This document shows positions 46,940 to 54,966 of a DNA stretch of 64,000 nt, in pieces (positions within the stretch are counted from its first letter, which is position 1; the number at the start of each line of letters is the position of its first letter). This DNA comes from Lysinibacillus sp. B2A1. Its GTDB lineage: Bacteria; Bacillota; Bacilli; Bacillales_A; Planococcaceae. The stretch is from contig CP027224.1 of assembly GCA_002973635.1 (NCBI GenBank), positions 4,350,501 to 4,414,500 on the forward strand. Direction: 5' to 3'. Below the pieces are notes generated by a model. It searched no databases, was not told where the DNA came from, and saw nothing but the letters and a program-made list of their open reading frames with translations. Position numbers and translations under genes: made by a program.

Positions 46940-47943
46940 TATTTTTTCTGTTTAGATAAATGATGACAAAGCTCTGCCACCTCATACATGGCATAACTTT
47001 GAAAGTTATATTTTTGAGATAGCTCTTGATAATACTGTAAGATTTCTTCAAGCATGGCTAAGTTTTCACCTAATTTCTTACCAAAATTATGCGGGTGCCA
47101 CCATAAGTGATAAAATGTCTTTGTTGTCGCAGCCTCATGCATTGCCTCTTTAATACGTTTCATTTTTAAGCCCTCTAAAAAACGTAAAGGGCTGCAATAT
47201 GGTCTTAAAAATGCACTTGAGTGAATATTAATCAATGTATCCTTTTGCATTTCCTCTAATGTGACCAAATGATTTCCTGTTATATTCATATAACTATCTA
47301 GCCATTTTTTGATCCTTATTGATCGACCTACATTCTGAGGGCTATATAATGTATGATTTTCATTCCCACGATAGCATATCAAGCCCACTTCTCGACATGC
47401 TGCAAAATACGCTTTATTTACCTGATTACGTGGAAAGACAATCGATTTCATTGGTCCAGTAGACTCCTCACAAATCATTGCAGTAGCATGTAAATCGGAA
47501 CGAAAATCGGCTTCAGTTTGACCTTTTTCTAAACAATAAAAATGAGAAAATGTATGGCTTCCAATCTCCTGATGAGGTGTACTTTTAATTCTCTCAATTA
47601 AGGATTTACCAAAATGTAAAAGATCTTGTTCTTCATTTTCTCCAACCTTGGCAAGCTGCATATGAGCTGCATAGCGCATATTGTCATATTTCACTGGGAT
47701 TCCCCGTAAATAATGAGCCATTTCCGCTTTTGACTCTGCAAATAATAATCCAACCGTAGCCCAAGTCGCATGAATGCCATATTGCTCAAATAACGCTAAA
47801 ATTTTAGGTAATGCCAAACGTACACCATTAATATTTTTATTGTATCGCCCATATCTAAATGTATCATGGACACCCCAATTCAACTCAAAATCCAATGATA
47901 TCACGAGACCTCCATGATTTAGTTCTATTGTTACTTCCTCCAT
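46939..47943 (-). CDS. Polysaccharide deacetylase family protein
   Basis: 334 residues without a signal peptide. NodB-like motifs: LVISLDFELNWGVHD (SxDxE variant of the TFDDG motif), EIGSHTFSHFYC (metal His pair), SIVFPRNQVNK and the late FYHLWWHPHNFG. This variant is common in deacetylases of capsule or glycan gene clusters. It overlaps the acyltransferase-like gene by 13 bp and is last gene of a three-gene unit. The substrate is unknown, presumably a cytosolic or lipid-linked aminosugar. Confidence 0.82.
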   Translation of the reverse strand: MEEVTIELNHGGLVISLDFELNWGVHDTFRYGRYNKNINGVRLALPKILALFEQYGIHATWATVGLLFAESKAEMAHYLRGIPVKYDNMRYAAHMQLAKVGENEEQDLLHFGKSLIERIKSTPHQEIGSHTFSHFYCLEKGQTEADFRSDLHATAMICEESTGPMKSIVFPRNQVNKAYFAACREVGLICYRGNENHTLYSPQNVGRSIRIKKWLDSYMNITGNHLVTLEEMQKDTLINIHSSAFLRPYCSPLRFLEGLKMKRIKEAMHEAATTKTFYHLWWHPHNFGKKLGENLAMLEEILQYYQELSQKYNFQSYAMYEVAELCHHLSKQKK

Positions 47944-48677
47944 TTTTGCACGCCCAGTAACAGTGCACTAATTTTGGAATGAGCAATGTAGCCAGAATAA
48001 ACATTGACTACCTGACCACCAAAGCTCAATTTAAATTCACGAACATTTTGGTCATCCGTCAGCTTGCCCATATCGTATAAAACAAATCCTTGCTCCTTTA
48101 GATGTAATAAATTGTGCCAAAGTAAGAAGCGATTGGCATAACGGATAGGACGTTTTAAATGATCGAGTATTGTTTGAGAATGACAAGTGGCAACATAATA
48201 GGACATTGCTTTTTTAGCATGTACAATATCAAGTCTATAGCATAAAGTTTGTCCACAAATGCTTCGAATCTCAGACAACCATAAAGCCCCCTGATTATTT
48301 AACAGCATAATGGCTTCCATTTGAGACTTATTAATGGATTCAAGTTTTTTTCTTTTGGCAAAATTATTATAAAACTGCTGAAAGGCGCGTAAATTTTCTT
48401 CAGATGGCTCCTTATAAATAAAAACTTGATAGGCTTCTTTTTGAGCACGACGAAGTATTTTTCGGTTGTTTTCTGATAGTGCGAGATACAATGACAGTGC
48501 ACTTTCTGTAAGATAAATATGAACTGTCTCACTTTTAACAAGCTTTCGGCTCGGTACAAGTGAATGTGTATAGCCAATTACCTTCATTGATTTTCGAACA
48601 TTTGCTGGCTTTTCTACAAAATAAAAATGCTGCATTGCGATATTCCATCGCTTACTTTTAATGGACAGAATGAACAT
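47931..48677 (-). CDS. BioF2/CelD-like acetyltransferase-fold protein
   Basis: 248 residues. The segment YLALSENNRKILRRAQKEAY..., then FYNNFAKRKKLESINKSQ, AMSYYVATCHSQ, RYANRFLLWHNLLHLKEQGF and LYDMGKLTDDQNVREFKLSFGGQVVNVY is typical of the FemAB/GNAT-like family used in cell-envelope biosynthesis. The start is uncertain: ATG 48677 overlaps the preceding gene by 20 bp, and a Met 14 codons later is the alternative. It probably transfers an acyl or aminoacyl group onto a glycan precursor (inference from family and neighbours). Confidence 0.72.
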   Translation of the reverse strand: MFILSIKSKRWNIAMQHFYFVEKPANVRKSMKVIGYTHSLVPSRKLVKSETVHIYLTESALSLYLALSENNRKILRRAQKEAYQVFIYKEPSEENLRAFQQFYNNFAKRKKLESINKSQMEAIMLLNNQGALWLSEIRSICGQTLCYRLDIVHAKKAMSYYVATCHSQTILDHLKRPIRYANRFLLWHNLLHLKEQGFVLYDMGKLTDDQNVREFKLSFGGQVVNVYSGYIAHSKISALLLGVQKWRK

Positions 48678-50331
48678 CGCCCCCACTCTCTGTGTTTTTT
48701 TCTACATGAGTTCGCTGAAAACGAGCACATTTGAAATGTTTCATTCGAGAAATAGGTTTATAGCCCAGCTTTATCAAGCGCTTCCGCTTACGCCATTGCC
48801 AAAAGTTTGCTGTTATCCAGAGTGTTTGTGAAGGTTGGATTTTTTGAAAAAAAGCTGTAATTATATCGATATTTTTATAAACATCATAGCTTAAAAAATA
48901 AGTCTGCTTTGGCAAGGTCTCAATAATTTGCATTTTGTCTACATACAAATTGGACGTATGTAAGGCAAACGCAGGCTGAGTCGTTTTTGCAAAGGAATCT
49001 TTATATACAGTATATCCCTTATAAAATAGAGTAATGATTTCTTCCTGATTAAGCTGCATCGCCTCTTGTATGGACATTATCTCAAACAAATCTCCTACAG
49101 GCCGTTGTGGCGGGACGCTCTCTGATGGGGATAATTCATATACATTCACTTGCCTAAAACGTATAAACTTTTCTACGAATAGTTGCCCATATTCTAGCCA
49201 ATCTTTGACTTTTCCATACTTTACTAAGTAACGTAATTGCTCCCCTGTATTGCGCCTCCATTTAACAAAGCGCTGATTCTGTGTTACATATTCCTTTAGT
49301 CGTGCTTTCAATATATACATATTTGCCAAAATCTTTGCTCGCCTCGTCCCGCTGCTGACAAGCATTTGTCTTGTAAAATCAATGTTAGAGCGCCAGTCAA
49401 ATTTATAAGGTTCATAGCCTATCCCCATGTCAAACAGGTGGTAGTTTTCCGAAAAGGCAAATTTAATATTCTCCTGATTTGCTATTCGATCGGCTCCAAA
49501 TATTTGAAAAATAGGCTCATAGGCAAGGGCATACGTGACATATCGCCCTCGACAGCAAAATCCATAGGTAAAGGCAATCCATTGATTTTCAAAAACTAGT
49601 GCATCTACCTTCACTTGCAGTGCTTCCCCTTTAAGAAGTGTTAGACGTTCAAGAAAATCTCGCTTCTTTCCTTTTCTATAAGCACTCGTATTTAGCCTTT
49701 TAGTCCACCGTTCTTCCAATAATTTAAACATTTCCCAAAGCTCGTCCTGAGAGGGGGTCTTCCTTATTAAAGAGCCTACATTTCGTAGCATTCTTTCACG
49801 ATGATTCATATCGTGCTTTTTACTACACTGATGAAAATGGGTATGGAAGTCTATATCGTGAAAGTCTATATAAGGAGTTACTACTCGAAAAATATTTGGA
49901 GGTAGTTGCCTTTCTACAAAATATTGCTCTAATATCTTTGTAGACGCCTTGCTTTCTAGTAACCCATGAAATGAAAATAATAGATGCTTATGCTTTTTTA
50001 TAAGCTGATCAAAGACAAAGGTCGTTGCAGATAGCATGGACTTCTTTAGTGCTACAAGCCCAGAGTAATTTGAGCTTTCTTCCCCTGCAAAAGCATAGAT
50101 TTGTATTCCCCAACGAAGACGAATCGTAAATGGAAAAAAGGCAATAATTTGACCATTATTTTCAACTGCATAAAGCTCCACACGTTCACTTCGTCCCATA
50201 GTTTGCCACCAATTATAAAACCAGGAAAACTCAATAAATGGATTATCATTACCTTCCCTAGCTAAAATGTCATCCCACATATTTTTGTACCACATAAGCT
50301 CATCATCAGTTCTAATGCGAATTAATTGCAC
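48658..50331 (-). CDS. CelD/BioF2-type acyltransferase with C-terminal extension
   Basis: 557 residues. The N-terminal ~340 follow the CelD (BcsL) pattern: IRIRTDDELMWYKNMWDDIL, NPFIEFSWFYNWWQ, ELYAVENNGQIIAFFPF, then RYVTYALAYEP and HLFDMGIGYEPYKFDWR. The C-terminal ~200 residues contain a ~130-residue region I do not recognise and a basic tail. The start is GTG 50331, set by AAAGGTG; a more upstream ATG has no ribosome site. It heads the three-gene unit 50331-46939. Likely role: acyl modification of a surface polysaccharide. Confidence 0.75.
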   Translation of the reverse strand: MQLIRIRTDDELMWYKNMWDDILAREGNDNPFIEFSWFYNWWQTMGRSERVELYAVENNGQIIAFFPFTIRLRWGIQIYAFAGEESSNYSGLVALKKSMLSATTFVFDQLIKKHKHLLFSFHGLLESKASTKILEQYFVERQLPPNIFRVVTPYIDFHDIDFHTHFHQCSKKHDMNHRERMLRNVGSLIRKTPSQDELWEMFKLLEERWTKRLNTSAYRKGKKRDFLERLTLLKGEALQVKVDALVFENQWIAFTYGFCCRGRYVTYALAYEPIFQIFGADRIANQENIKFAFSENYHLFDMGIGYEPYKFDWRSNIDFTRQMLVSSGTRRAKILANMYILKARLKEYVTQNQRFVKWRRNTGEQLRYLVKYGKVKDWLEYGQLFVEKFIRFRQVNVYELSPSESVPPQRPVGDLFEIMSIQEAMQLNQEEIITLFYKGYTVYKDSFAKTTQPAFALHTSNLYVDKMQIIETLPKQTYFLSYDVYKNIDIITAFFQKIQPSQTLWITANFWQWRKRKRLIKLGYKPISRMKHFKCARFQRTHVEKNTESGGDVHSVH

Positions 50332-50453
50332 ATCAATCACCTTTCTTAACAAACTTAGAAACAGCCTATTCATTAGAAAATCAACTGCATTTTTAGCACT
50401 TAACTCTATATATTCATAGAGATGATTTCTAGAACTTTTTTGGTCAGGTAATA

Positions 50454-50490
50454 TAAAAAAGGAGAGGCTGTTGAGAAAGTTAAACCTCTC
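50454..50490 (-). terminator. Terminator after osmC-like gene
   Basis: GAGAGG/CCTCTC stem with a 17-nt loop followed by CTTTTTT on the minus strand. Confidence 0.65.
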
Positions 50491-50575
50491 GATAGCCCCA
50501 CCCTTTTATCGTAAATATTCAAACTGCTATTATTTGATGTTCGAATCGAAATATCAACATTTTCGTCTCGAATTT

Positions 50576-51016
50576 CTAAGCCTGTAAAATCTGTACATGG
50601 CATTCAATTTGAACATTCCCCTTTAATGCCTTGCTAATCATACACGTCTGTTCTGCTTTTTCGGCTAAGCGGTAAATTCTTTTTAGTTCACGTTCAGAGA
50701 GATTTTTTACTTTAATACTTGGCTTATGGACAATTTTTTCATAGGTAAAAATACCATTGGTAACATCAACAAAGCCCTCAGCCTGCATAGATAGATTTAA
50801 CACCTCTATCGTTGAATTTTCTAGTAAAGTAGCCAGAGTAATTAAATAACACGTAGCTGCAGCACCTAGCAGCATTTCATCAGGATTTGTACCAATTCCT
50901 GGTCCATTCATTTCCCGAGGAATAGAAATGTTCGTGTGCAAATTAGCTGCAGCAATTTCCCCTTGCCCATTTCTACCCTCTGACCATTTTAACTGCATAT
51001 GAAATACATGTTGAAT
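50576..51016 (-). CDS. OsmC/Ohr family protein, probable ATT start
   Basis: 146 residues if translation begins at ATT 51016. OsmC-family peroxidases reduce organic hydroperoxides through two Cys: one lies in LLGAAATCYLITLATLLE, the other in KAEQTCMISKAL. GIGTNPDEMLL is typical. The only nearby ATG, at 50998, has no ribosome site within reach, while AGGAGG (51025-51030) sits 8 nt before the in-frame ATT. The added residues (QHVFHMQLKW) fit the conserved N-terminal xHxFHLKxxW of relatives. The monocistronic gene has a terminator ~85 bp after its stop. Confidence 0.82.
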   Translation of the reverse strand: MQHVFHMQLKWSEGRNGQGEIAAANLHTNISIPREMNGPGIGTNPDEMLLGAAATCYLITLATLLENSTIEVLNLSMQAEGFVDVTNGIFTYEKIVHKPSIKVKNLSERELKRIYRLAEKAEQTCMISKALKGNVQIECHVQILQA

Positions 51017-51149
51017 CCTAAAAACCTCCTTTTAATGATGCCTGTTCAAATAACTTCTTTGCAGTTTAGCTTAGCAGATTTTCATATCAATGTGGTCACC
51101 TACTTTAACGCAATTATAATGAGTTACCTGCGTGATTATCCTTTTATCG

Positions 51150-51233
51150 GAGCAGTTTTCACAGCCACCCGAGCAGTTTTAATGGCTATCTGAGCGACTC
51201 CCCCTACCAAAGCAACTTCTTGGTACTCAAGCG
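51150..51233 (-). repeat. Short 21-nt-period repeat array (inverse orientation)
   Basis: GAGCAGTTTT at 51150 and 51171 and GAGCGACT at 51192 are exactly 21 nt apart; two more decayed units follow. On the minus strand the heads read AAAACTGCTC, the same head as in the large array at 58 kb (AAACTGCTC). Confidence 0.65.
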
Positions 51234-51260
51234 CCTTTCCTATCTGACATAACTGCAATA

Positions 51261-51307
51261 AAAAAATGCCCGCACTCTTTGCATAAGCAAGAGTGGAGCA
51301 TTTTTTT
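51261..51307 (-). terminator. Terminator of the Na/Pi transporter gene
   Basis: Long stem AAAAAATGC..GCACTCTT / AAGAGTG..GCATTTTTT with one internal loop; it abuts the stop codon at 51306. Confidence 0.9.
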
Positions 51308-52916
51308 ATTCTGTGGCAGCAACGTTCTTTTCTGTATCAGCATGGCGGTTTTTTTTCGTTGCTGTTTGGTATTCTGCTAAACGAGCAGTTGTGCGCCAAT
51401 AGTGATAAACTAAACGATCAATCCATAGAAGCGCTTCCACTTTTGTTACAGCTGTCTCTAACTCTACGACATTTTCAACAGAATGCTCGAAATAGGCATT
51501 TCGTTTATCGCGTCGCACAGCAGCCATTTCTGATGATGTTTCCATTAATAGAACGGAAATCTCAGGCAAGCGTTCATCTTCATCGATTATCAATAAAACT
51601 TCCTCAAGTACCTCTAACCATTTTTGCGTTAATGTGGATTGCAGCTGAAAGGCGCTTGGATTTTGCTCTCGTAATGCCTTTGTCAAACGAAGCAAGTGAT
51701 CAAGTGCATGTAACAAGGAAATATGTTTATGACGATCCTTCGTGGCCGTTGATTGGATAGCATCCATAAATAAGCGTGTTTTTTCAATAGCATCATCAAT
51801 CAGATTTAATTTACTTTCAGCTTCTGTTGTCATCTTTTTACTTCGAATAAGAGATACGATTACTGTTGTTAATTCCTTCGTGATGTCCTGTAGAGTATTA
51901 AAGGAAACCTCCACAGCTACCCCAGGAATTTTTGCCACACTATCATCGAGATTTCGTGTTAAATGATTCCCCTTCTCTGGTATCATTTTTTCAATAGCCC
52001 TCGCAAACGGTCGGACAAACGGCACGAAAATAATGGCACCAATGACACTAAATAAAGTGTGGAAAACAGCAATACCTAATGTTTCATCAAAACTGCCATT
52101 AATGAATGTCGTCACATTTTTCGTTAACGCAAACATCAATGTTGCACCAAGCGTAACAATAATGGCTGTGGCCACGTTAAAAAGTACATGCGTCATCGCT
52201 GTCCGTTTTGCAGCAGTTGACGCTCCAATTGCAGCAAAAAGGGCTGTGGCAGTGGTTCCTATATTTTGACCAATTACTAAATAGGCTGCCTGTTCAAAAT
52301 CAATAGCTCCTGCATATAAAGCGGTTAAAGTGGCTGCAATTGCTGCACTTGATGCCTGCATAATCACTGTCATGACTAGACCAAGCACAATTAAAATAAG
52401 CTGACCACCTATAGAATCCGCCTGAAATGAATCAAATGGAATTTTATCCTGAACGGATGCCATTCCTCCCTGTAATACATCAATGCCTAAAAATAGTAAG
52501 CCAAAGCCTGTCAAAAGCCCGCCTATCGCTTTAAAATCACGTGGAGCTAATAATTGCACAAAGACACCAAGTGCAATAAAAGGTAAGGACATTGTCTGCA
52601 TATTAATTTTGAAGCCAATAAGTGAAATAATCCATCCTGTGCTTGTGCTACCTATATTTGCTCCAATAATAACACCAATTGACTGTATAAAGGTGAGCAG
52701 CCCAGCACTTACAAAACCAATTGTAATCAGAGTTGTTGCAGTAGAGGATTGCACAATCATTGTCATCAATGTACCTGAAAGAACTGAACTAATTGTTCCA
52801 CCTGTAAATCGATTCAACCATTTTTTTAGAGCATCCCCAGCAAGCTCCTTTAAACCGTTAGTAAGCATGGTCATCCCAAGTAAAAATAAACCAATGCCTC
52901 CTAATACATTTATCAA
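51306..52916 (-). CDS. Na/Pi cotransporter family protein with PhoU-like tail
   Basis: 536 residues. Two inverted Na_Pi_cotrans repeats are visible by their QSS motifs: TMIVQSSTATTLITIGFVSA and VIMQASSAAIAATLTAL, each followed by GANIGST or GQNIGTT. Seven to eight membrane helices end near 315, then a PhoU-like helical tail (about 330-520) faces the cytosol. It probably couples sodium to phosphate movement, although bacterial relatives may export phosphate. TTG 52916 with GGGAGTG upstream is preferred; the longer ATG reading lacks a ribosome site. Confidence 0.9.
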   Translation of the reverse strand: MINVLGGIGLFLLGMTMLTNGLKELAGDALKKWLNRFTGGTISSVLSGTLMTMIVQSSTATTLITIGFVSAGLLTFIQSIGVIIGANIGSTSTGWIISLIGFKINMQTMSLPFIALGVFVQLLAPRDFKAIGGLLTGFGLLFLGIDVLQGGMASVQDKIPFDSFQADSIGGQLILIVLGLVMTVIMQASSAAIAATLTALYAGAIDFEQAAYLVIGQNIGTTATALFAAIGASTAAKRTAMTHVLFNVATAIIVTLGATLMFALTKNVTTFINGSFDETLGIAVFHTLFSVIGAIIFVPFVRPFARAIEKMIPEKGNHLTRNLDDSVAKIPGVAVEVSFNTLQDITKELTTVIVSLIRSKKMTTEAESKLNLIDDAIEKTRLFMDAIQSTATKDRHKHISLLHALDHLLRLTKALREQNPSAFQLQSTLTQKWLEVLEEVLLIIDEDERLPEISVLLMETSSEMAAVRRDKRNAYFEHSVENVVELETAVTKVEALLWIDRLVYHYWRTTARLAEYQTATKKNRHADTEKNVAATE

Positions 52917-53102
52917 ACTTCTAACACTCCCTACAAAATATAATAAATATTTTCTGTTCATCATATGTAGCTGATGAACCTATATAATCAAACGTTACTT
53001 AATATTACCATTATTAAAATTAAGAGGGTAGCTAACATTTCTTTTCTGATGCAGTTTTTTTTCATAGAAGCTCTATCGTCTCACTGTCGAATTATGAAAA
53101 CA

Positions 53103-53131
53103 TTGACATTAAATTTATGGTAGAATAGAAA
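53103..53131 (+). promoter_or_regulatory. Sigma-A-like promoter
   Basis: TTGACA (53103-53108), 17 bp, TAGAAA (53126-53131), 22 bp upstream of the NUMOD4-like gene. Confidence 0.6.
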
Positions 53132-53153
53132 AAATGATTTTTTAGGAGATATA

Positions 53154-53729
53154 ATGATGATATTAACGAAGCAGCAAGCACTACAAGCACTAAATAAAAA
53201 CAAATTTATCGGTTTTACTATTACAACAGGAAATATTATTATAAAAAAAATTAATAAAACCGATTACAATATATTCGTTTTTGAGGAAGAGAAAGAAAAA
53301 CCTATGCACTATGTAGGCTCTATTATGAATGTGATGGCGACAATGAGTGACAAAGCTTCCCAAAAGGATTTTATTATTGTGGAGCAGCTCCCAGCACAAC
53401 AAGAAGAAAAGGAAGAAACAATTGATGAAAATAAAGCTGATTGCGATGAAGTCAGTCGTACGATTTCTGGATATGATGGCCTATATGAAATAACACAGAG
53501 TGGTCGAATTATTTCTGTACGTGAAAATCGCCCATTAACTCGATGCAATGATGAGTATGGCTTCCATATTGTTCGCCTAACAAAGGAAGGAACTGCAGCT
53601 AGTCATAATGTCTTTGAACTATGGCAGCAAGCATTTCCTGAGCTTGAACAGACTGCTTTTAAGGGTGCCCTAAAAGCAAAATATGGCACAGGCTGTAAAT
53701 TAATAGATAAACCAGGTATTCACTTTTAA
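53154..53729 (+). CDS. NUMOD4-motif protein related to homing endonucleases
   Basis: 191 residues. The N-terminal ~80 are a beta-rich domain I do not recognise, followed by an acidic linker (about 82-98), then a clear NUMOD4-type element (ISGYDGLYEITQSGRIISVR) and a degenerate HNH_3-like segment (DEYGFHIVRLTKEG, SHNVFELWQQAFPE). NUMOD4 is a DNA-binding module of HNH homing endonucleases in phages and introns. Here the catalytic HNH residues are not complete. It is preceded by a good promoter and followed by a terminator, so it is an independent gene. The role is unknown. Confidence 0.75.
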   Translation: MMILTKQQALQALNKNKFIGFTITTGNIIIKKINKTDYNIFVFEEEKEKPMHYVGSIMNVMATMSDKASQKDFIIVEQLPAQQEEKEETIDENKADCDEVSRTISGYDGLYEITQSGRIISVRENRPLTRCNDEYGFHIVRLTKEGTAASHNVFELWQQAFPELEQTAFKGALKAKYGTGCKLIDKPGIHF

Positions 53730-53735
53730 TACAAA

Positions 53736-53773
53736 TATCCTCAGTGCTACTTCACTGAGGATATACTTTTTAT
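53736..53773 (+). terminator. Intrinsic terminator
   Basis: Perfect stem TATCCTCAGTG/CACTGAGGATA then TACTTTTTAT, 7 bp after the stop of the NUMOD4-like gene. Confidence 0.88.
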
Positions 53774-53806
53774 ACAATAGAAAGTTCAATTACCTTTCCA
53801 TCATTT

Positions 53807-54022
53807 TTATGGTTTAAGAATTACCTTTATGCATTCATCCTCACAATCATTGAAAAATTGATAAGCTTTACTTACTTCTTCAGCAGTAGCTAAAGTGTAA
53901 TGCTCTCCCTCGGATCCTGCCCCTTTATAGAAATGCAAATCTAAGCCAAATAAAGCCATAGATATAATGCTTACTAAAATCTCATCTTTCTTTTTTAATT
54001 CGAGACCTTTTACATTTTTCAC
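53807..54022 (-). CDS. Small hypothetical protein, possibly a gene remnant
   Basis: 71 codons from GTG 54022. The sequence is soluble, with a helical C-terminal part (TAEEVSKAYQFFNDCEDECI). AGGTG is too far upstream for a normal ribosome site, and the frame is open farther upstream without another start. A neighbouring minus-strand frame ends inside the same stretch, which suggests a decayed larger gene with a frameshift. Family not recognised. Confidence 0.35.
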   Translation of the reverse strand: MKNVKGLELKKKDEILVSIISMALFGLDLHFYKGAGSEGEHYTLATAEEVSKAYQFFNDCEDECIKVILKP

Positions 54023-54217
54023 TTGTAAATCTTTTACACCTCGATAGGATTACTGCCCTCATGGTATGTATTCAATACATTTTCATCTAAGAACAAGTTG
54101 TAGTATTCAATTATTGTAAATTGGTATCTTTTCCTTTTAAACCTATGATTATCATATTCATTTCTACTTAGCATATATTTTGTAATACGCTTAAAGTTTG
54201 GGATGAGGTGGAGAATC

Positions 54218-54919
54218 TTGCAGTTGAGTGCAATGGTGCTTGGTGGTTTTCTTTTTTTCAGTATTAGCATAGGAGGAGCGATTGCTTGGGTGTTCTCGAA
54301 GCTTTTTCAGCATACATCCCAAGGCTTATCATTATTATGTGGTGGATTTCTAGTTGGCTTACTAGTACTTGATATCGTTCCTTCTTCATTTCACCTATAT
54401 CAAACATTTGGTTTAATCCTGGGCATTTTTATTGGTTATTTTATTTTTCAAATATTAGATACTATCTTTCATACTTCCCACTCTCAAAACCCTTCAGTCA
54501 CCCTGCTAGCAATTGCTATGATTATTCACACCATTCCCATTAGTCTTACTGTGGGAAATTTACTAGGAAATGCGGCATTAAGTATTTCAATTACAGCATC
54601 TATTATTCTTCATCACCTACCAGAAGGCTTTGCACTTTCAACAGCTCTTTTATCCCAGGGAGAGCGACTATGGAGACTTTTTCTTTATTTCATCGTATTC
54701 TCTATTTTCTTTAGTATTTTCATATGGATTGGTCAATACTGGGATTTATCTGAAAAGGCACAGGGGGTATTAATGGGGATTTCCATTGGCTTAATTGCCA
54801 CTACTAGTATATCTGAATTTATTTTGCATCATATTCGTTCTGTCACACTAAAGTCCTTGATCATCTATGTTGGTCTAGGTTATTTATTAAGTTATGTATT
54901 CCATACTTTAGTTGAATAA
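54218..54919 (+). CDS. ZIP-family metal transporter
   Basis: 233 residues with about seven to eight membrane helices. The ZIP signature helices are seen as MIIHTIPISLTVGNLL and SIILHHLPEGFALSTALL (HHLPEG metal site). It likely imports zinc, iron or manganese. TTG 54218 has GAGGTGG upstream; an ATG 15 bp earlier lies at the ribosome site and is less likely. Single gene. No Zur or Fur box was seen. Confidence 0.88.
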   Translation: MQLSAMVLGGFLFFSISIGGAIAWVFSKLFQHTSQGLSLLCGGFLVGLLVLDIVPSSFHLYQTFGLILGIFIGYFIFQILDTIFHTSHSQNPSVTLLAIAMIIHTIPISLTVGNLLGNAALSISITASIILHHLPEGFALSTALLSQGERLWRLFLYFIVFSIFFSIFIWIGQYWDLSEKAQGVLMGISIGLIATTSISEFILHHIRSVTLKSLIIYVGLGYLLSYVFHTLVE

Positions 54920-54958
54920 AAAGCAATCCACTGATAAAATGTGGATTGCTTCTTTTTT
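54919..54958. terminator. Bidirectional terminator
   Basis: AAGCAATCCAC/GTGGATTGCTT stem with T-run on both strands between the convergent ZIP and SLH genes. Confidence 0.92.
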
Positions 54959-54966
54959 ATTTAAAG

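Noticed and set aside
50406..50603. 65-codon minus-strand frame after the osmC-like gene
   Set aside because: It runs through the osmC-like terminator and has no ribosome site.
54034..54270. 78-codon minus-strand frame before the ZIP gene
   Set aside because: It overlaps the start of the ZIP gene, has no ribosome site, and is at best a gene remnant (mentioned as a finding).
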